Shown: positions 1-6,040 of the stretch, piece by piece
Numbering within the stretch: the first letter of the stretch is position 1
How the letters are laid out: each line of letters begins with the position of its first letter
Origin: Actinomycetota bacterium
GTDB lineage: Bacteria; Actinomycetota; Actinomycetes; Nanopelagicales; Nanopelagicaceae
Reading direction: 5' to 3'
NCBI GenBank assembly: GCA_947377725.1
Contig: CANCGX010000026.1
Location: 1-12,803 of the forward strand
DNA: 12,803 bases
Program-made: the position numbers and the translations under genes
The notes under the pieces: generated by a model
The model's input: only the letters and a program-made list of their open reading frames with translations
What the model was told of the DNA's origin: nothing
Databases searched by the model: none

Positions 1-531
1 GGAGTCATCCTGGGTGTCATTTGGCAATTTATTTTTAACACCGCTCTTGTTTCCATTTCCGAAAAATTCCATGTGCCGTTCTTTAGTCAATCATGGATCA
101 GTGATACCAATAAAGCATTCTGGGCTCTCATCATTGTGACTGTGTGGCAGTCTTCCGGCTACATGATGATCATTTACATCACAGGTTTGATTAGTATCGA
201 ACAGGATGTTCTCGAAGCCGCGAAAGTTGACGGCGCTTCGCCATTAAGAATGTTAACGGCGATAAAAGTTCCTTTAATGGCCCAGTCATTCACAATTGCG
301 CTCTTCTTAACGATGCGTTCTGGGTTTATGGCCTATGACGTTAACTTGGCGCTCACTGGCGGCGGCCCATACAGAACGACGGAACTCATTTCTATGCATA
401 TTTTCCAAGAGGCTTTTGCTTTCGGCCATTTTGGCACAGGCCAAGCCAAGGCTGTTTTGATGTTTTTGATGGTGGCGATGGCAGCTCTAATCCAAGTCAT
501 CGTAAGTAAGCGTGCGGAGGTTCAACAGTGA
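1..531 (+). CDS. ABC sugar transporter permease, MalF/UgpA-like (5' end outside window)
   Basis: Inner-membrane permease subunit of a carbohydrate importer (binding-protein-dependent transport family). The reading frame is open from base 1, so the start lies upstream; an internal GTG at 73 is not the start, because the preceding 24 codons already read as a hydrophobic transporter segment. The cytoplasmic EAA loop that docks on the ATPase is clear: E72-A73-A74 with G78, followed by a basic stretch and a Pro, counted from the window edge. Hydrophobic segments lie on both sides of it. The loop after the next membrane span contains the LTGGGP motif typical of MalF-like sugar permeases. It ends in a GTGA overlap with the second permease, so the two are translationally coupled. 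The solute-binding protein is probably just upstream; no ATPase gene is seen, and a shared MsmK-type ATPase is possible. Substrate unknown. Confidence 0.93.
   Translation, partial: GVILGVIWQFIFNTALVSISEKFHVPFFSQSWISDTNKAFWALIIVTVWQSSGYMMIIYITGLISIEQDVLEAAKVDGASPLRMLTAIKVPLMAQSFTIALFLTMRSGFMAYDVNLALTGGGPYRTTELISMHIFQEAFAFGHFGTGQAKAVLMFLMVAMAALIQVIVSKRAEVQQ
516..520 (+). promoter_or_regulatory. Ribosome binding site for the second permease
   Basis: GGAGG lies 7 nt before the GTG at 528, inside the last codons of the upstream permease. It supports the GTG start and the 4-nt overlap with the upstream stop. Confidence 0.8.
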
Positions 532-1361
532 AAAAGGTTAAAGTCCAACGCTCAATTGGCAAAAAGGTTCTCTTTGGATTTGGGCTATTTCTTTCCCTTT
601 CCTACGTAGCTCCATTCATCTTGGTATTACTCAACTCTTTCAAACCTAAATACGATATTTTGGCAAACCCCCTCGGATGGCCAGTGAATTTCACATTGGA
701 TAATTTTCAACAAGCACTTCAGAAAATGGAATTCTTTAGATCGCTTGTGAACTCAATTATTATCACATTCTTTAGCGTATCTATTTTGATCATAATTTCT
801 TCAATGCTTGCTTACTATTTAGCACGCACAAAAAATAGATTTACAAAGACAACATTCTTGATTCTTGTCGCTTCAATGATTGTTCCGTTCCAAGCACTGA
901 TGATTCCATTTATGTCAATTTTTGCTCAGTTTGTTTCGCTTAACAATCGAATAGCGTTGATTTTTTTCTATCAAGGTTTTGGAGTGGCACTTTCTACATT
1001 TTTGTACCATGGATTTATTTCAAAGCTTCCAACAGAAATTGATGAAGCTGCCTCTGTCGATGGAGCAAATGACTTCACGATTTTCTGGCGCATCATCTTC
1101 CCAATGCTCCGTCCAATCACAGCTACGGTCGCAATTGTTAATTCCCTATGGATTTGGAATGACTTCCTGCTTCCTCGTCTTGTTTTGACGAGAGAAACTC
1201 AGACTCTTCCACTTTCAACATATCTCTTTTATGGTCAGTATTCGACGCAATATGGCCAGGCTATGGCTGGATTGCTGCTTGCAGTTATCCCAATCATCGC
1301 TTTCTTCCTATTCCTTCAGAAGCAATTCATTTCTGGTCTTTCAAGCGGTGCCGTGAAGTAG
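528..1361 (+). CDS. ABC sugar transporter permease, MalG-like
   Basis: Second membrane subunit of the importer, 277 aa, the usual length for the MalG/UgpE group. About six hydrophobic segments can be seen, near residues 12-35, 73-98, 108-130, 140-162, 195-215 and 245-265. The EAA loop is at E173-A174-A175 with G179 and a following Phe-Pro. The C-terminus, a Lys-Gln-Phe then a Gly-Leu and a Gly-Ala-Val-Lys ending, is typical of sugar permeases of this group. It starts at a GTG overlapping the TGA of the first permease, with a strong GGAGG upstream. One base separates it from the glycosidase gene, so these three genes are very likely one transcript and the glycosidase probably acts on what this transporter imports. 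This gene is visibly more AT-rich than the genes after it, which is common for membrane proteins and need not mean transfer. Confidence 0.95.
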   Translation: MKKVKVQRSIGKKVLFGFGLFLSLSYVAPFILVLLNSFKPKYDILANPLGWPVNFTLDNFQQALQKMEFFRSLVNSIIITFFSVSILIIISSMLAYYLARTKNRFTKTTFLILVASMIVPFQALMIPFMSIFAQFVSLNNRIALIFFYQGFGVALSTFLYHGFISKLPTEIDEAASVDGANDFTIFWRIIFPMLRPITATVAIVNSLWIWNDFLLPRLVLTRETQTLPLSTYLFYGQYSTQYGQAMAGLLLAVIPIIAFFLFLQKQFISGLSSGAVK

Positions 1362-1362
1362 C

Positions 1363-2301
1363 GTGCTAGAACTTGCAGATCACTGGGTTTGGGATTGCTG
1401 GCTCTTCGATGACGGAGATGACTTTCATATCTTCTTTCTCCGAGCGTCAAAAGCGTTATTAGATCCTGACCGTAGACATTTTCGCGCATCTGTCGGGCAC
1501 GCAAAATCTAAAGACCTCAAGACCTGGACTCTTCTACCGGATGCACTCGTTGCAGCGGATGCTCCAGCATGGGATGAAGTAGCGACTTGGACAGGAAGCG
1601 TTGTAAAGAATCCTGACGATAATTTGTATTACATGTTCTATACCGGCGTTACTCGTCCAAAAGGCGGAATCGTCCAGCAGATAGGTTTTGCAACAAGCCC
1701 TGATTTAATTTCCTGGACGCGTAATCCAAATAACCCAGTCACAAGTGCCGACCCTCAATATTATGAAACTCAAGAAAATGGCGATCCCGATACTAATTGG
1801 CGCGATCCTTGGGTTTTCTTCGATGAACGAGATAACAAGTGGCATATGCTCAATACGGCTGATATCAAGAACGGTGGAATAAAGACACGCGCCACAGTTG
1901 CCCATGCCATCTCTTCAAATTTGAAGACATGGGAAGTGCTCCCGCCACTCTATGGCGAGGCAGGTTTTGGCCAGGTCGAAGTAATCCAAGTGGAAAAAAT
2001 CGATGGTAAATATGTGATGGTCTTTTGCGTTGCAGAGCATCATTTGAACGAACACAAACCTGGATTTAAGTCAGGGACTTATTCAGTTCCTGCAGATTCC
2101 CCAACAGGACCATTCCATTTTGATCGAACAGACATTATTGATGCCGACGGTATATATGCCGCGCGCATCTTTCAGGATCGAAGCGGGCAGTGGGTTTTAA
2201 TCGGCTTCGAAGCTGGACAATCGACGGCCGAATTCACAGGGCGCATCTGCGACCCGATACCGCTTAAAATGACGCCGGACGGAACGCTTAAAGTTAAGTA
2301 A
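1363..2301 (+). CDS. Cytoplasmic five-bladed beta-propeller glycosidase (GH32/GH68-like, clan GH-J)
   Basis: Probable beta-fructosidase-type or related glycoside hydrolase, 312 aa, covering only the propeller. By eye, the three acidic residues of clan GH-J are present: D11 in a Val-Trp-Asp-x-Trp motif like that of levansucrases (nucleophile), D148 in Trp-Arg-Asp-Pro (transition-state stabiliser), and E206 in Gly-Gln-Val-Glu (acid/base). A Trp-Thr-Gly-Ser (76-79) and a Phe-Tyr-Thr-Gly (92-95) match other blade motifs. The Pro that usually follows two residues after the acid/base Glu is Ile208 here. An in-frame TGA at 1354-1356 makes GTG 1363 the only usable start, so the nucleophile is only 11 residues from the N-terminus and there is no room for a signal peptide. 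The enzyme therefore stays in the cytoplasm and probably cleaves an imported glycoside. The ribosome site is weak (GAAG, 4 nt upstream), suggesting coupling to the permease. GH43-like activity is an alternative; the substrate is uncertain. Confidence 0.82.
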   Translation: MLELADHWVWDCWLFDDGDDFHIFFLRASKALLDPDRRHFRASVGHAKSKDLKTWTLLPDALVAADAPAWDEVATWTGSVVKNPDDNLYYMFYTGVTRPKGGIVQQIGFATSPDLISWTRNPNNPVTSADPQYYETQENGDPDTNWRDPWVFFDERDNKWHMLNTADIKNGGIKTRATVAHAISSNLKTWEVLPPLYGEAGFGQVEVIQVEKIDGKYVMVFCVAEHHLNEHKPGFKSGTYSVPADSPTGPFHFDRTDIIDADGIYAARIFQDRSGQWVLIGFEAGQSTAEFTGRICDPIPLKMTPDGTLKVK

Positions 2302-2315
2302 TATCGTTGTAAACT
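2287..2315 (+). promoter_or_regulatory. Possible promoter for the iron-type dehydrogenase
   Basis: A -10-like TAAACT (2310-2315) lies 17 bp after a -35-like CTTAAA (2287-2292, three of six consensus bases). It would start a leader of about 43 nt. Weak: the Fe-dehydrogenase may simply be read through from the transporter operon. Confidence 0.3.
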
Positions 2316-2320
2316 AACGA
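2304..2320. repeat. Short inverted repeat, candidate operator
   Basis: TCGTT and AACGA flank 7 bases and overlap the possible -10 of the iron-type dehydrogenase. The 5-bp arms are short enough to occur by chance; only the position makes it notable. Confidence 0.25.
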
Positions 2321-2350
2321 AATAAGCGGAAGTCACACTCGCACTTACTT

Positions 2351-2359
2351 GCATTGGAG
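2351..2359 (+). promoter_or_regulatory. Ribosome binding site, GCATTGGAG type
   Basis: TTGGAG ends 5 nt before the GTG at 2365 and fixes this start. The nine-base string GCATTGGAG recurs, also 5 nt before the start codon, at the gene beginning at 6041. Confidence 0.75.
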
Positions 2360-2364
2360 CACTC

Positions 2365-3543
2365 GTGGAAAACATCGAAGCATTCAATAATCATTTGCCT
2401 GTAAAGGTACGTTTCGGTGAAGGAAAAGCTCTTGCACTTGCTGACGTAATTGCAGAAAGCGGAGCGACCAAAGTGTTGCTCATGGTGGATGAAGGTATTG
2501 AGAAGTTCAATCCGGCTGCCAAAGCTTGCGTTGATAAATTGCTAGCTACTCCAGGGCTAACAGTCACAACTTTTGAAAAGCCAGCAGGCGAACCAACTAT
2601 TGATATGGTCGATGATGCTACGGCGGCAGTGAAGGCAGCAGGAGCTGAAGCAATCGTTGCACTTGGCGGCGGCTCAGTAATCGATACTGCAAAGGCAGCG
2701 CGCTTGTGTGCTCAACTCGGCCTAACTTTCCGCGAATTCCTTTCTCGCAAACCTGAATACCCAGTTCCGACTGTTGCTCTCATCGCTATGCCAACATCTG
2801 CCGGAACCGGATCTGAAGTCTCAGGCGGATCAGTTATTTCTGACCCTGAAGCAGGACGTAAGTCAGGTATTGCTAATGGCAACCTACGCGCGCAGTTTGC
2901 AATTGTGGATCCAGTCCTTACTTATTCAATGCCTCCTTCAATGACAGCGAACACTGGGATTGATGCGCTCGCTCAAGCAATTGCAGGAATCATTGCAAAA
3001 TGCAGTACTCCAATTGGTGACGCCATTGGTTATGAAGCGATTCGTATGATGACGCCTGCGCTTGTCGGTGCGTACAAGAATGGCGACGATAAAGCTGCAC
3101 GCGCGGGTATGGCAGCAGGCTCCATGATGGCCGGTTTAACTATGAATATTTCTGATTGCACAGCAGAACATTCACTTGGTCAAGCAATTGGTGGCCTGAA
3201 ACATGTTCCACACGGCTTAACAATCGGTCTTGTACTTGTTGAGACACTGACTCGTGAAGCACGCGTGGTTCCAGCAAAGATGGAACGAGTTGCTGATGCA
3301 ATGGGAGCTCCTGAAGATGGCAGCAAAGATGGATCTCGTGCAGTAAAAGCTGTTCGAAAAATTCTCGCAGACCTCAATTTCCCAGTGCTCTCAAGTCTTG
3401 GATTTGTGGAAGCGGACATTGATAATTTGGCTGATATTGCCCTAGAGGATTACTTCATTACTCAAGCCCCAACTCCTTGGAGTAAGGCTGAGGTTGTTGA
3501 GGCGTTCATGTCAGCTCTCAAATTAGAGAAGCGATCAGCCTAA
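2365..3543 (+). CDS. Iron-type (group III) alcohol/polyol dehydrogenase
   Basis: NAD(P)-dependent oxidoreductase of the Fe-ADH family, 392 aa, full length. The N-terminal Rossmann-like domain has the Gly-Gly-Gly-Ser-x-x-Asp-x-x-Lys motif at 101-110 and a Thr-Ser-Ala-Gly-Thr-Gly-Ser-Glu-Val motif at 144-152. Metal site by comparison with E. coli FucO: D200, H269 and H283 are conserved, but the ligand His of the usual Asp-Ala-Leu-Thr-His motif is Q204, and the His at FucO position 267 is Q273. Gln at the first position is, as I recall, seen in a subgroup of the family, so this is more likely a variant metal site than a dead enzyme. The gene follows the glycosidase after 63 bp and precedes the P-loop kinase. 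It probably interconverts an alcohol or polyol and its carbonyl; substrate unknown. The start is set by TTGGAG 5 nt before GTG. Confidence 0.9.
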   Translation: MENIEAFNNHLPVKVRFGEGKALALADVIAESGATKVLLMVDEGIEKFNPAAKACVDKLLATPGLTVTTFEKPAGEPTIDMVDDATAAVKAAGAEAIVALGGGSVIDTAKAARLCAQLGLTFREFLSRKPEYPVPTVALIAMPTSAGTGSEVSGGSVISDPEAGRKSGIANGNLRAQFAIVDPVLTYSMPPSMTANTGIDALAQAIAGIIAKCSTPIGDAIGYEAIRMMTPALVGAYKNGDDKAARAGMAAGSMMAGLTMNISDCTAEHSLGQAIGGLKHVPHGLTIGLVLVETLTREARVVPAKMERVADAMGAPEDGSKDGSRAVKAVRKILADLNFPVLSSLGFVEADIDNLADIALEDYFITQAPTPWSKAEVVEAFMSALKLEKRSA

Positions 3544-3554
3544 CTTTTTCGTCC

Positions 3555-3575
3555 TGCGGGGTTTAGGATTCCGCA
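3555..3575. repeat. Inverted repeat around the kinase promoter
   Basis: TGCGG (3555-3559) and CCGCA (3571-3575) flank 11 bases holding the -10-like TAGGAT. The second arm abuts the ATG. It could be an operator or a small hairpin at the start codon; the arms are only 5 bp. Confidence 0.3.
3564..3569 (+). promoter_or_regulatory. Candidate -10 box (TAGGAT) of a leaderless start, or a ribosome site
   Basis: TAGGAT ends 6 nt before the ATG at 3576, so transcription would begin at the A of the start codon. No good -35 is visible. The AGGA inside it could instead act as a Shine-Dalgarno site 7 nt from the ATG, so this site is ambiguous. Confidence 0.4.
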
Positions 3576-4181
3576 ATGAGCATCTTTGACGATATTGAAA
3601 GTGCCCTCAAAGGCAACAAGCGTGTGCTTTTGGGAATTATCGGCGAACCTGGATCCGGAAAATCAACGCTCGTAGAGGAAATTAAAGCGAAGTTCCCAAC
3701 AAACGAACTCGCTGTGCTGCCTATGGATGGGTTTCATCTCAGCAATAAAGTACTTATCGAAAATGGTATTCGGCATCTAAAAGGCGCTCCCCAAACTTTT
3801 GATTCACGAGGATTTGTCGCACTTCTTAATCGAGTACGAAATGTTGTCGACCAAAATATTTATATCCCCGTCTTTCATCGCGAAATCGAAGAATCTATTG
3901 CAAACGAAGGTGTAATCACCCCTGACGTGAAAGTTGTTATCGTCGAAGGCAATTACTTGTTGTATCCAGAACTTGGATGGGGTGGAGTACAAGAACTCCT
4001 AGATTCAAGCTACTTCATTAATATTTCTCAAGACGTTCGCTTGGAACGGCTTATTGCTCGTCATGAAAAATATGGCAAGACCCCTGAAGAAGCCCGCGAA
4101 TGGTCGCTAGGTAGCGATGAGGCAAACGCTGAATTGATTCGTTCCACTAAGTCGCGCGCCTCGAATATAATCGAATTATGA
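3576..4181 (+). CDS. P-loop kinase, uridine kinase/FrcK/pantothenate kinase-like
   Basis: Soluble ATP-dependent kinase of 201 aa, normal length for this P-loop group. The Walker A loop is Gly-Glu-Pro-Gly-Ser-Gly-Lys-Ser-Thr at 23-31. Met-Asp-Gly-Phe-His at 50-54 is the conserved substrate-side motif of the uridine kinase/phosphoribulokinase/PanK superfamily. Lys-Gly-x-Pro-x-x-Phe-Asp is at 69-76, Val-Glu-Gly-Asn-Tyr at 123-127 sits in the Walker B region, and a basic lid with Arg-x-x-x-Arg-His lies near 158-163. Members of this group occur in sugar loci (rhizobial FrcK, E. coli YggC), and E. coli yggC lies near a zinc-type dehydrogenase gene, as here. A sugar kinase is therefore more likely than a nucleoside salvage enzyme, but this is inference. 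It overlaps the next gene by ATGA and carries that gene's candidate promoter in its last codons. Confidence 0.85.
   Translation: MSIFDDIESALKGNKRVLLGIIGEPGSGKSTLVEEIKAKFPTNELAVLPMDGFHLSNKVLIENGIRHLKGAPQTFDSRGFVALLNRVRNVVDQNIYIPVFHREIEESIANEGVITPDVKVVIVEGNYLLYPELGWGGVQELLDSSYFINISQDVRLERLIARHEKYGKTPEEAREWSLGSDEANAELIRSTKSRASNIIEL
4166..4171 (+). promoter_or_regulatory. Exact TATAAT, candidate internal leaderless promoter
   Basis: A perfect -10 hexamer inside the last codons of the kinase gene, ending 6 nt before the ATG at 4178. There is no Shine-Dalgarno site for that ATG. Transcription would start at the A of the ATG. No convincing -35 is seen at 16-18 bp. Confidence 0.5.
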
Positions 4182-5215
4182 AACAACTCATTGCGACAGC
4201 TTTTAAAGAAGTAACTTTAGTTGAAGCAGAAACACCTTCACTAAAACAGGGGGAAGTACTTGCCCAAACTCTCGTCGCCGGCGTTTGCGGATCGGATTTA
4301 CATGCGGTTCAAAATCTCCATCCATTCGTTCCACTTCCATATAAACCTGGGCATGAAGTTGTGGGAATCATCCGAGAAGTTGCACCAGATGTCATGGGTT
4401 TCAAAGTAGGAGACAGAATTACGGTAGAACCTGATCTTCCATGTTGGAATTGCAAACCATGCAAGAATGGAAATGAAAATCTCTGCGAAAATATGCAATT
4501 TTTTGGATGTGGTTATCCGCAAGGTGGAATGAGTGAATTCTGGACTCTTTCGGCGAAACGTCTACATCTTGTACCTTCAGATTTTAGTGATGAGCAAGCA
4601 TCGCTCATCGAGCCACTTTCTACGCCGATCCATGCAAATAAATTGGCATTTCTTGGAAATAAAGATTTAAGCGGCAAGAGCGTTGTAATTCTTGGCTGCG
4701 GAACAATTGGGCTCCTAACTCTCGTCGCTGCAAAGTATTTCAACGCTAAAAAGATTGTTATGACAGATTTAATTGAGGCGAAACGAGCTCGCGCTCTACG
4801 TTTAGGAGCAGATGCAGTACTCGATGCTGGCTCTTCGACTATCGTCAATGATGTTCGAACCGAACTCGGCGAGAGTGCAGATGTCGTCTTTGATTGCGTT
4901 GCACTACAGCCAACCGTCAATCAAGCCGTTCATATGGCTGATAAAGGCGGCATAGTTGTCATTGTGGGAGTTCCCGAAAAGGAAGTAACGATTCCTTTGC
5001 CAATTATTCAAGACCATCAAATTCGCATTCAGGGTTCAGCAACATACCTGCCAGCCGATTACAAAGATTCAATAGCGCTTCTAGCAAGCGGCGCTCTTAA
5101 AATCGACGAGTTTGTCACTGCCGTTTTTCCGATGGAAAAATCACAAGAAGCATTTGATAGCGCACTACTAGGAGATCAAGTAAAAGTATTGATCAGGTTT
5201 AGTTCCGCCGATTAA
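4178..5215 (+). CDS. Zinc-type medium-chain polyol/sorbitol dehydrogenase-like (MDR) 1
   Basis: Zn-dependent NAD(H) dehydrogenase of the sorbitol/threonine dehydrogenase type, 345 aa. The catalytic zinc site is C37 (in Gly-Val-Cys-Gly-Ser-Asp-Leu-His), H59-E60 and E145. The structural zinc lobe has C89, C92, C95 and C103. The Rossmann motif Gly-Cys-Gly-Thr-Ile-Gly is at 173-178, and D197 at the end of the second beta strand suggests NAD rather than NADP. The substrate is probably a polyol or sugar secondary alcohol; its identity cannot be read. The start overlaps the kinase stop (ATGA) and has no ribosome site, so it is either translationally coupled or leaderless from the TATAAT just upstream. 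The stop interlocks with the stop of the convergent SDR in a 4-nt TTAA. A second, clearly different MDR lies at 6041. Confidence 0.92.
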   Translation: MKQLIATAFKEVTLVEAETPSLKQGEVLAQTLVAGVCGSDLHAVQNLHPFVPLPYKPGHEVVGIIREVAPDVMGFKVGDRITVEPDLPCWNCKPCKNGNENLCENMQFFGCGYPQGGMSEFWTLSAKRLHLVPSDFSDEQASLIEPLSTPIHANKLAFLGNKDLSGKSVVILGCGTIGLLTLVAAKYFNAKKIVMTDLIEAKRARALRLGADAVLDAGSSTIVNDVRTELGESADVVFDCVALQPTVNQAVHMADKGGIVVIVGVPEKEVTIPLPIIQDHQIRIQGSATYLPADYKDSIALLASGALKIDEFVTAVFPMEKSQEAFDSALLGDQVKVLIRFSSAD

Positions 5216-5949
5216 TTACTCTGTTGCTCCATAGATATAACTGTTGTTAATGGCATTCTGACTGACGCTGGTTGCCTTGCAATGTGCACAATTTGCATAG
5301 CAACGTCTTGAGGTTTCAAATACATATCTAAACGTGGAGCTCCTGGCGTTCGGCCTGTACCGAATGCAAAATTCGTTGATACGCCTGATGGCGCAATCAG
5401 AGAAACTCGAACTCCCTTTTCTCGGAGCTCATGGTCGAGACCTGCTGCCAATCCAACTTGGGCATGCTTGGTTCCTGCATAAATTGCCTCTTTGGCTGCG
5501 CCATAAAAGCCGGCAACGGAGCAGACGATGATTATGTCCCCAACACCTTTTTCAACCATTACTTTGGCGCATGCTCGTATGAAGTGAACAGTGCCTTCGA
5601 AATTAGTGCGCATCATGTTATTAACTTCATCATCGGACCAATCAAAAATCGATCCATAAAGACCAACGCCCGCGTTTGGAATGACAATATCAATAGTTCC
5701 AAAAGCTTTAAGGGCTTCATCTGCGACAGCTCGCGATACCTCAGGAAGAGAACAATCCCCAGCAACATATTTCACTGAATCTGCACCAAGCTCATCTTGC
5801 AGCGCCTGCAGTTTTTCACTTCCGCGCGCATTCAAAACAACTTTGGCCCCATTTTGAACCATGAGTCTCGCTGTTTCTTTTCCGATTCCCGATGTCGCAC
5901 CACTTATGACAACGACTTTGCCGGACAAGCTTTGAAGTTCAAAATTCAT
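5212..5949 (-). CDS. Short-chain dehydrogenase/reductase (classical SDR)
   Basis: NAD(P)-dependent oxidoreductase of 245 aa. The cofactor loop is Gly-Ala-Thr-Ser-Gly-Ile-Gly at 17-23, Asn-Ala-Gly is at 92-94, and the catalytic tetrad is N116, S144, Y157 and K161 (Tyr-x-x-x-Lys), all present. The frame could be extended to a TTG at 5955, but ATG 5949 is chosen because Met-Asn-Phe leads straight into the usual N-terminus and because a TAAACT lies exactly 6 nt before it on this strand, with no Shine-Dalgarno site for either codon. The gene stands alone, divergent from the MDR at 6041 and tail-to-tail with the MDR at 4178. In this setting it probably handles a sugar or polyol intermediate, but SDR substrates cannot be inferred from these motifs. 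Confidence 0.9.
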   Translation of the reverse strand: MNFELQSLSGKVVVISGATSGIGKETARLMVQNGAKVVLNARGSEKLQALQDELGADSVKYVAGDCSLPEVSRAVADEALKAFGTIDIVIPNAGVGLYGSIFDWSDDEVNNMMRTNFEGTVHFIRACAKVMVEKGVGDIIIVCSVAGFYGAAKEAIYAGTKHAQVGLAAGLDHELREKGVRVSLIAPSGVSTNFAFGTGRTPGAPRLDMYLKPQDVAMQIVHIARQPASVRMPLTTVISMEQQSN

Positions 5950-5955
5950 TTTCAA

Positions 5956-5961
5956 AGTTTA
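5956..5961 (-). promoter_or_regulatory. Candidate -10 box (TAAACT) of a leaderless start
   Basis: Read on the minus strand, TAAACT ends 6 nt before the ATG at 5949. There is no ribosome site, so the transcript may begin at the ATG. No clear -35 at 16-18 bp. Confidence 0.4.
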
Positions 5962-5965
5962 GTGG

Positions 5966-5997
5966 TAATTCAATAATTCTCCTGTCATAATTCAATA
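5966..5997 (+). repeat. Pair of 10-bp direct repeats, candidate regulator sites
   Basis: TAATTCAATA occurs at 5966-5975 and again at 5988-5997. The repeats are 22 bp apart start to start, about two helical turns, so both copies face the same side of the DNA. They lie in the gap between the divergent SDR and MDR genes, and the second copy overlaps the candidate -10 of the MDR. Confidence 0.5.
5986..5991 (+). promoter_or_regulatory. Candidate -10 box (CATAAT) for the second MDR
   Basis: CATAAT differs from consensus at one base and would give a leader of about 43 nt that includes the ribosome site at 6032. The sequence 17 bp upstream (TGGTAA) is a poor -35. It partly overlaps the second direct repeat. 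Confidence 0.35.
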
Positions 5998-6026
5998 TCC
6001 GCTTCTCCTTAAATTACCAGCCACAC

Positions 6027-6035
6027 GCATTGGAG
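6027..6035 (+). promoter_or_regulatory. Ribosome binding site, GCATTGGAG type
   Basis: GGAG ends 5 nt before the ATG at 6041. It is the same nine-base string as before the gene at 2365. Confidence 0.75.
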
Positions 6036-6040
6036 TTTCC

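Noticed and set aside
73..531. A complete 152-aa permease starting at GTG 73
   Set aside because: The frame is open to base 1 with hydrophobic transporter-like sequence, and MalF-like permeases are about 290 aa. The gene is cut by the window edge.
4513..4920. A 135-aa minus-strand frame inside the MDR gene
   Set aside because: Its composition (Ser/Arg/Thr-rich) and full overlap with a conserved enzyme mark it as a shadow frame. The same holds for the other long antisense frames, such as 10100-10564.
5431..5778. A 115-aa plus-strand frame opposite the SDR gene
   Set aside because: It lies wholly antisense to a complete SDR, is Cys- and Asn-rich, and has no ribosome site.
5950..5955. TTG 5955 as the SDR start
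   Set aside because: It has no ribosome site, and the TAAACT box is spaced 6 nt from ATG 5949. The gain is only two residues.
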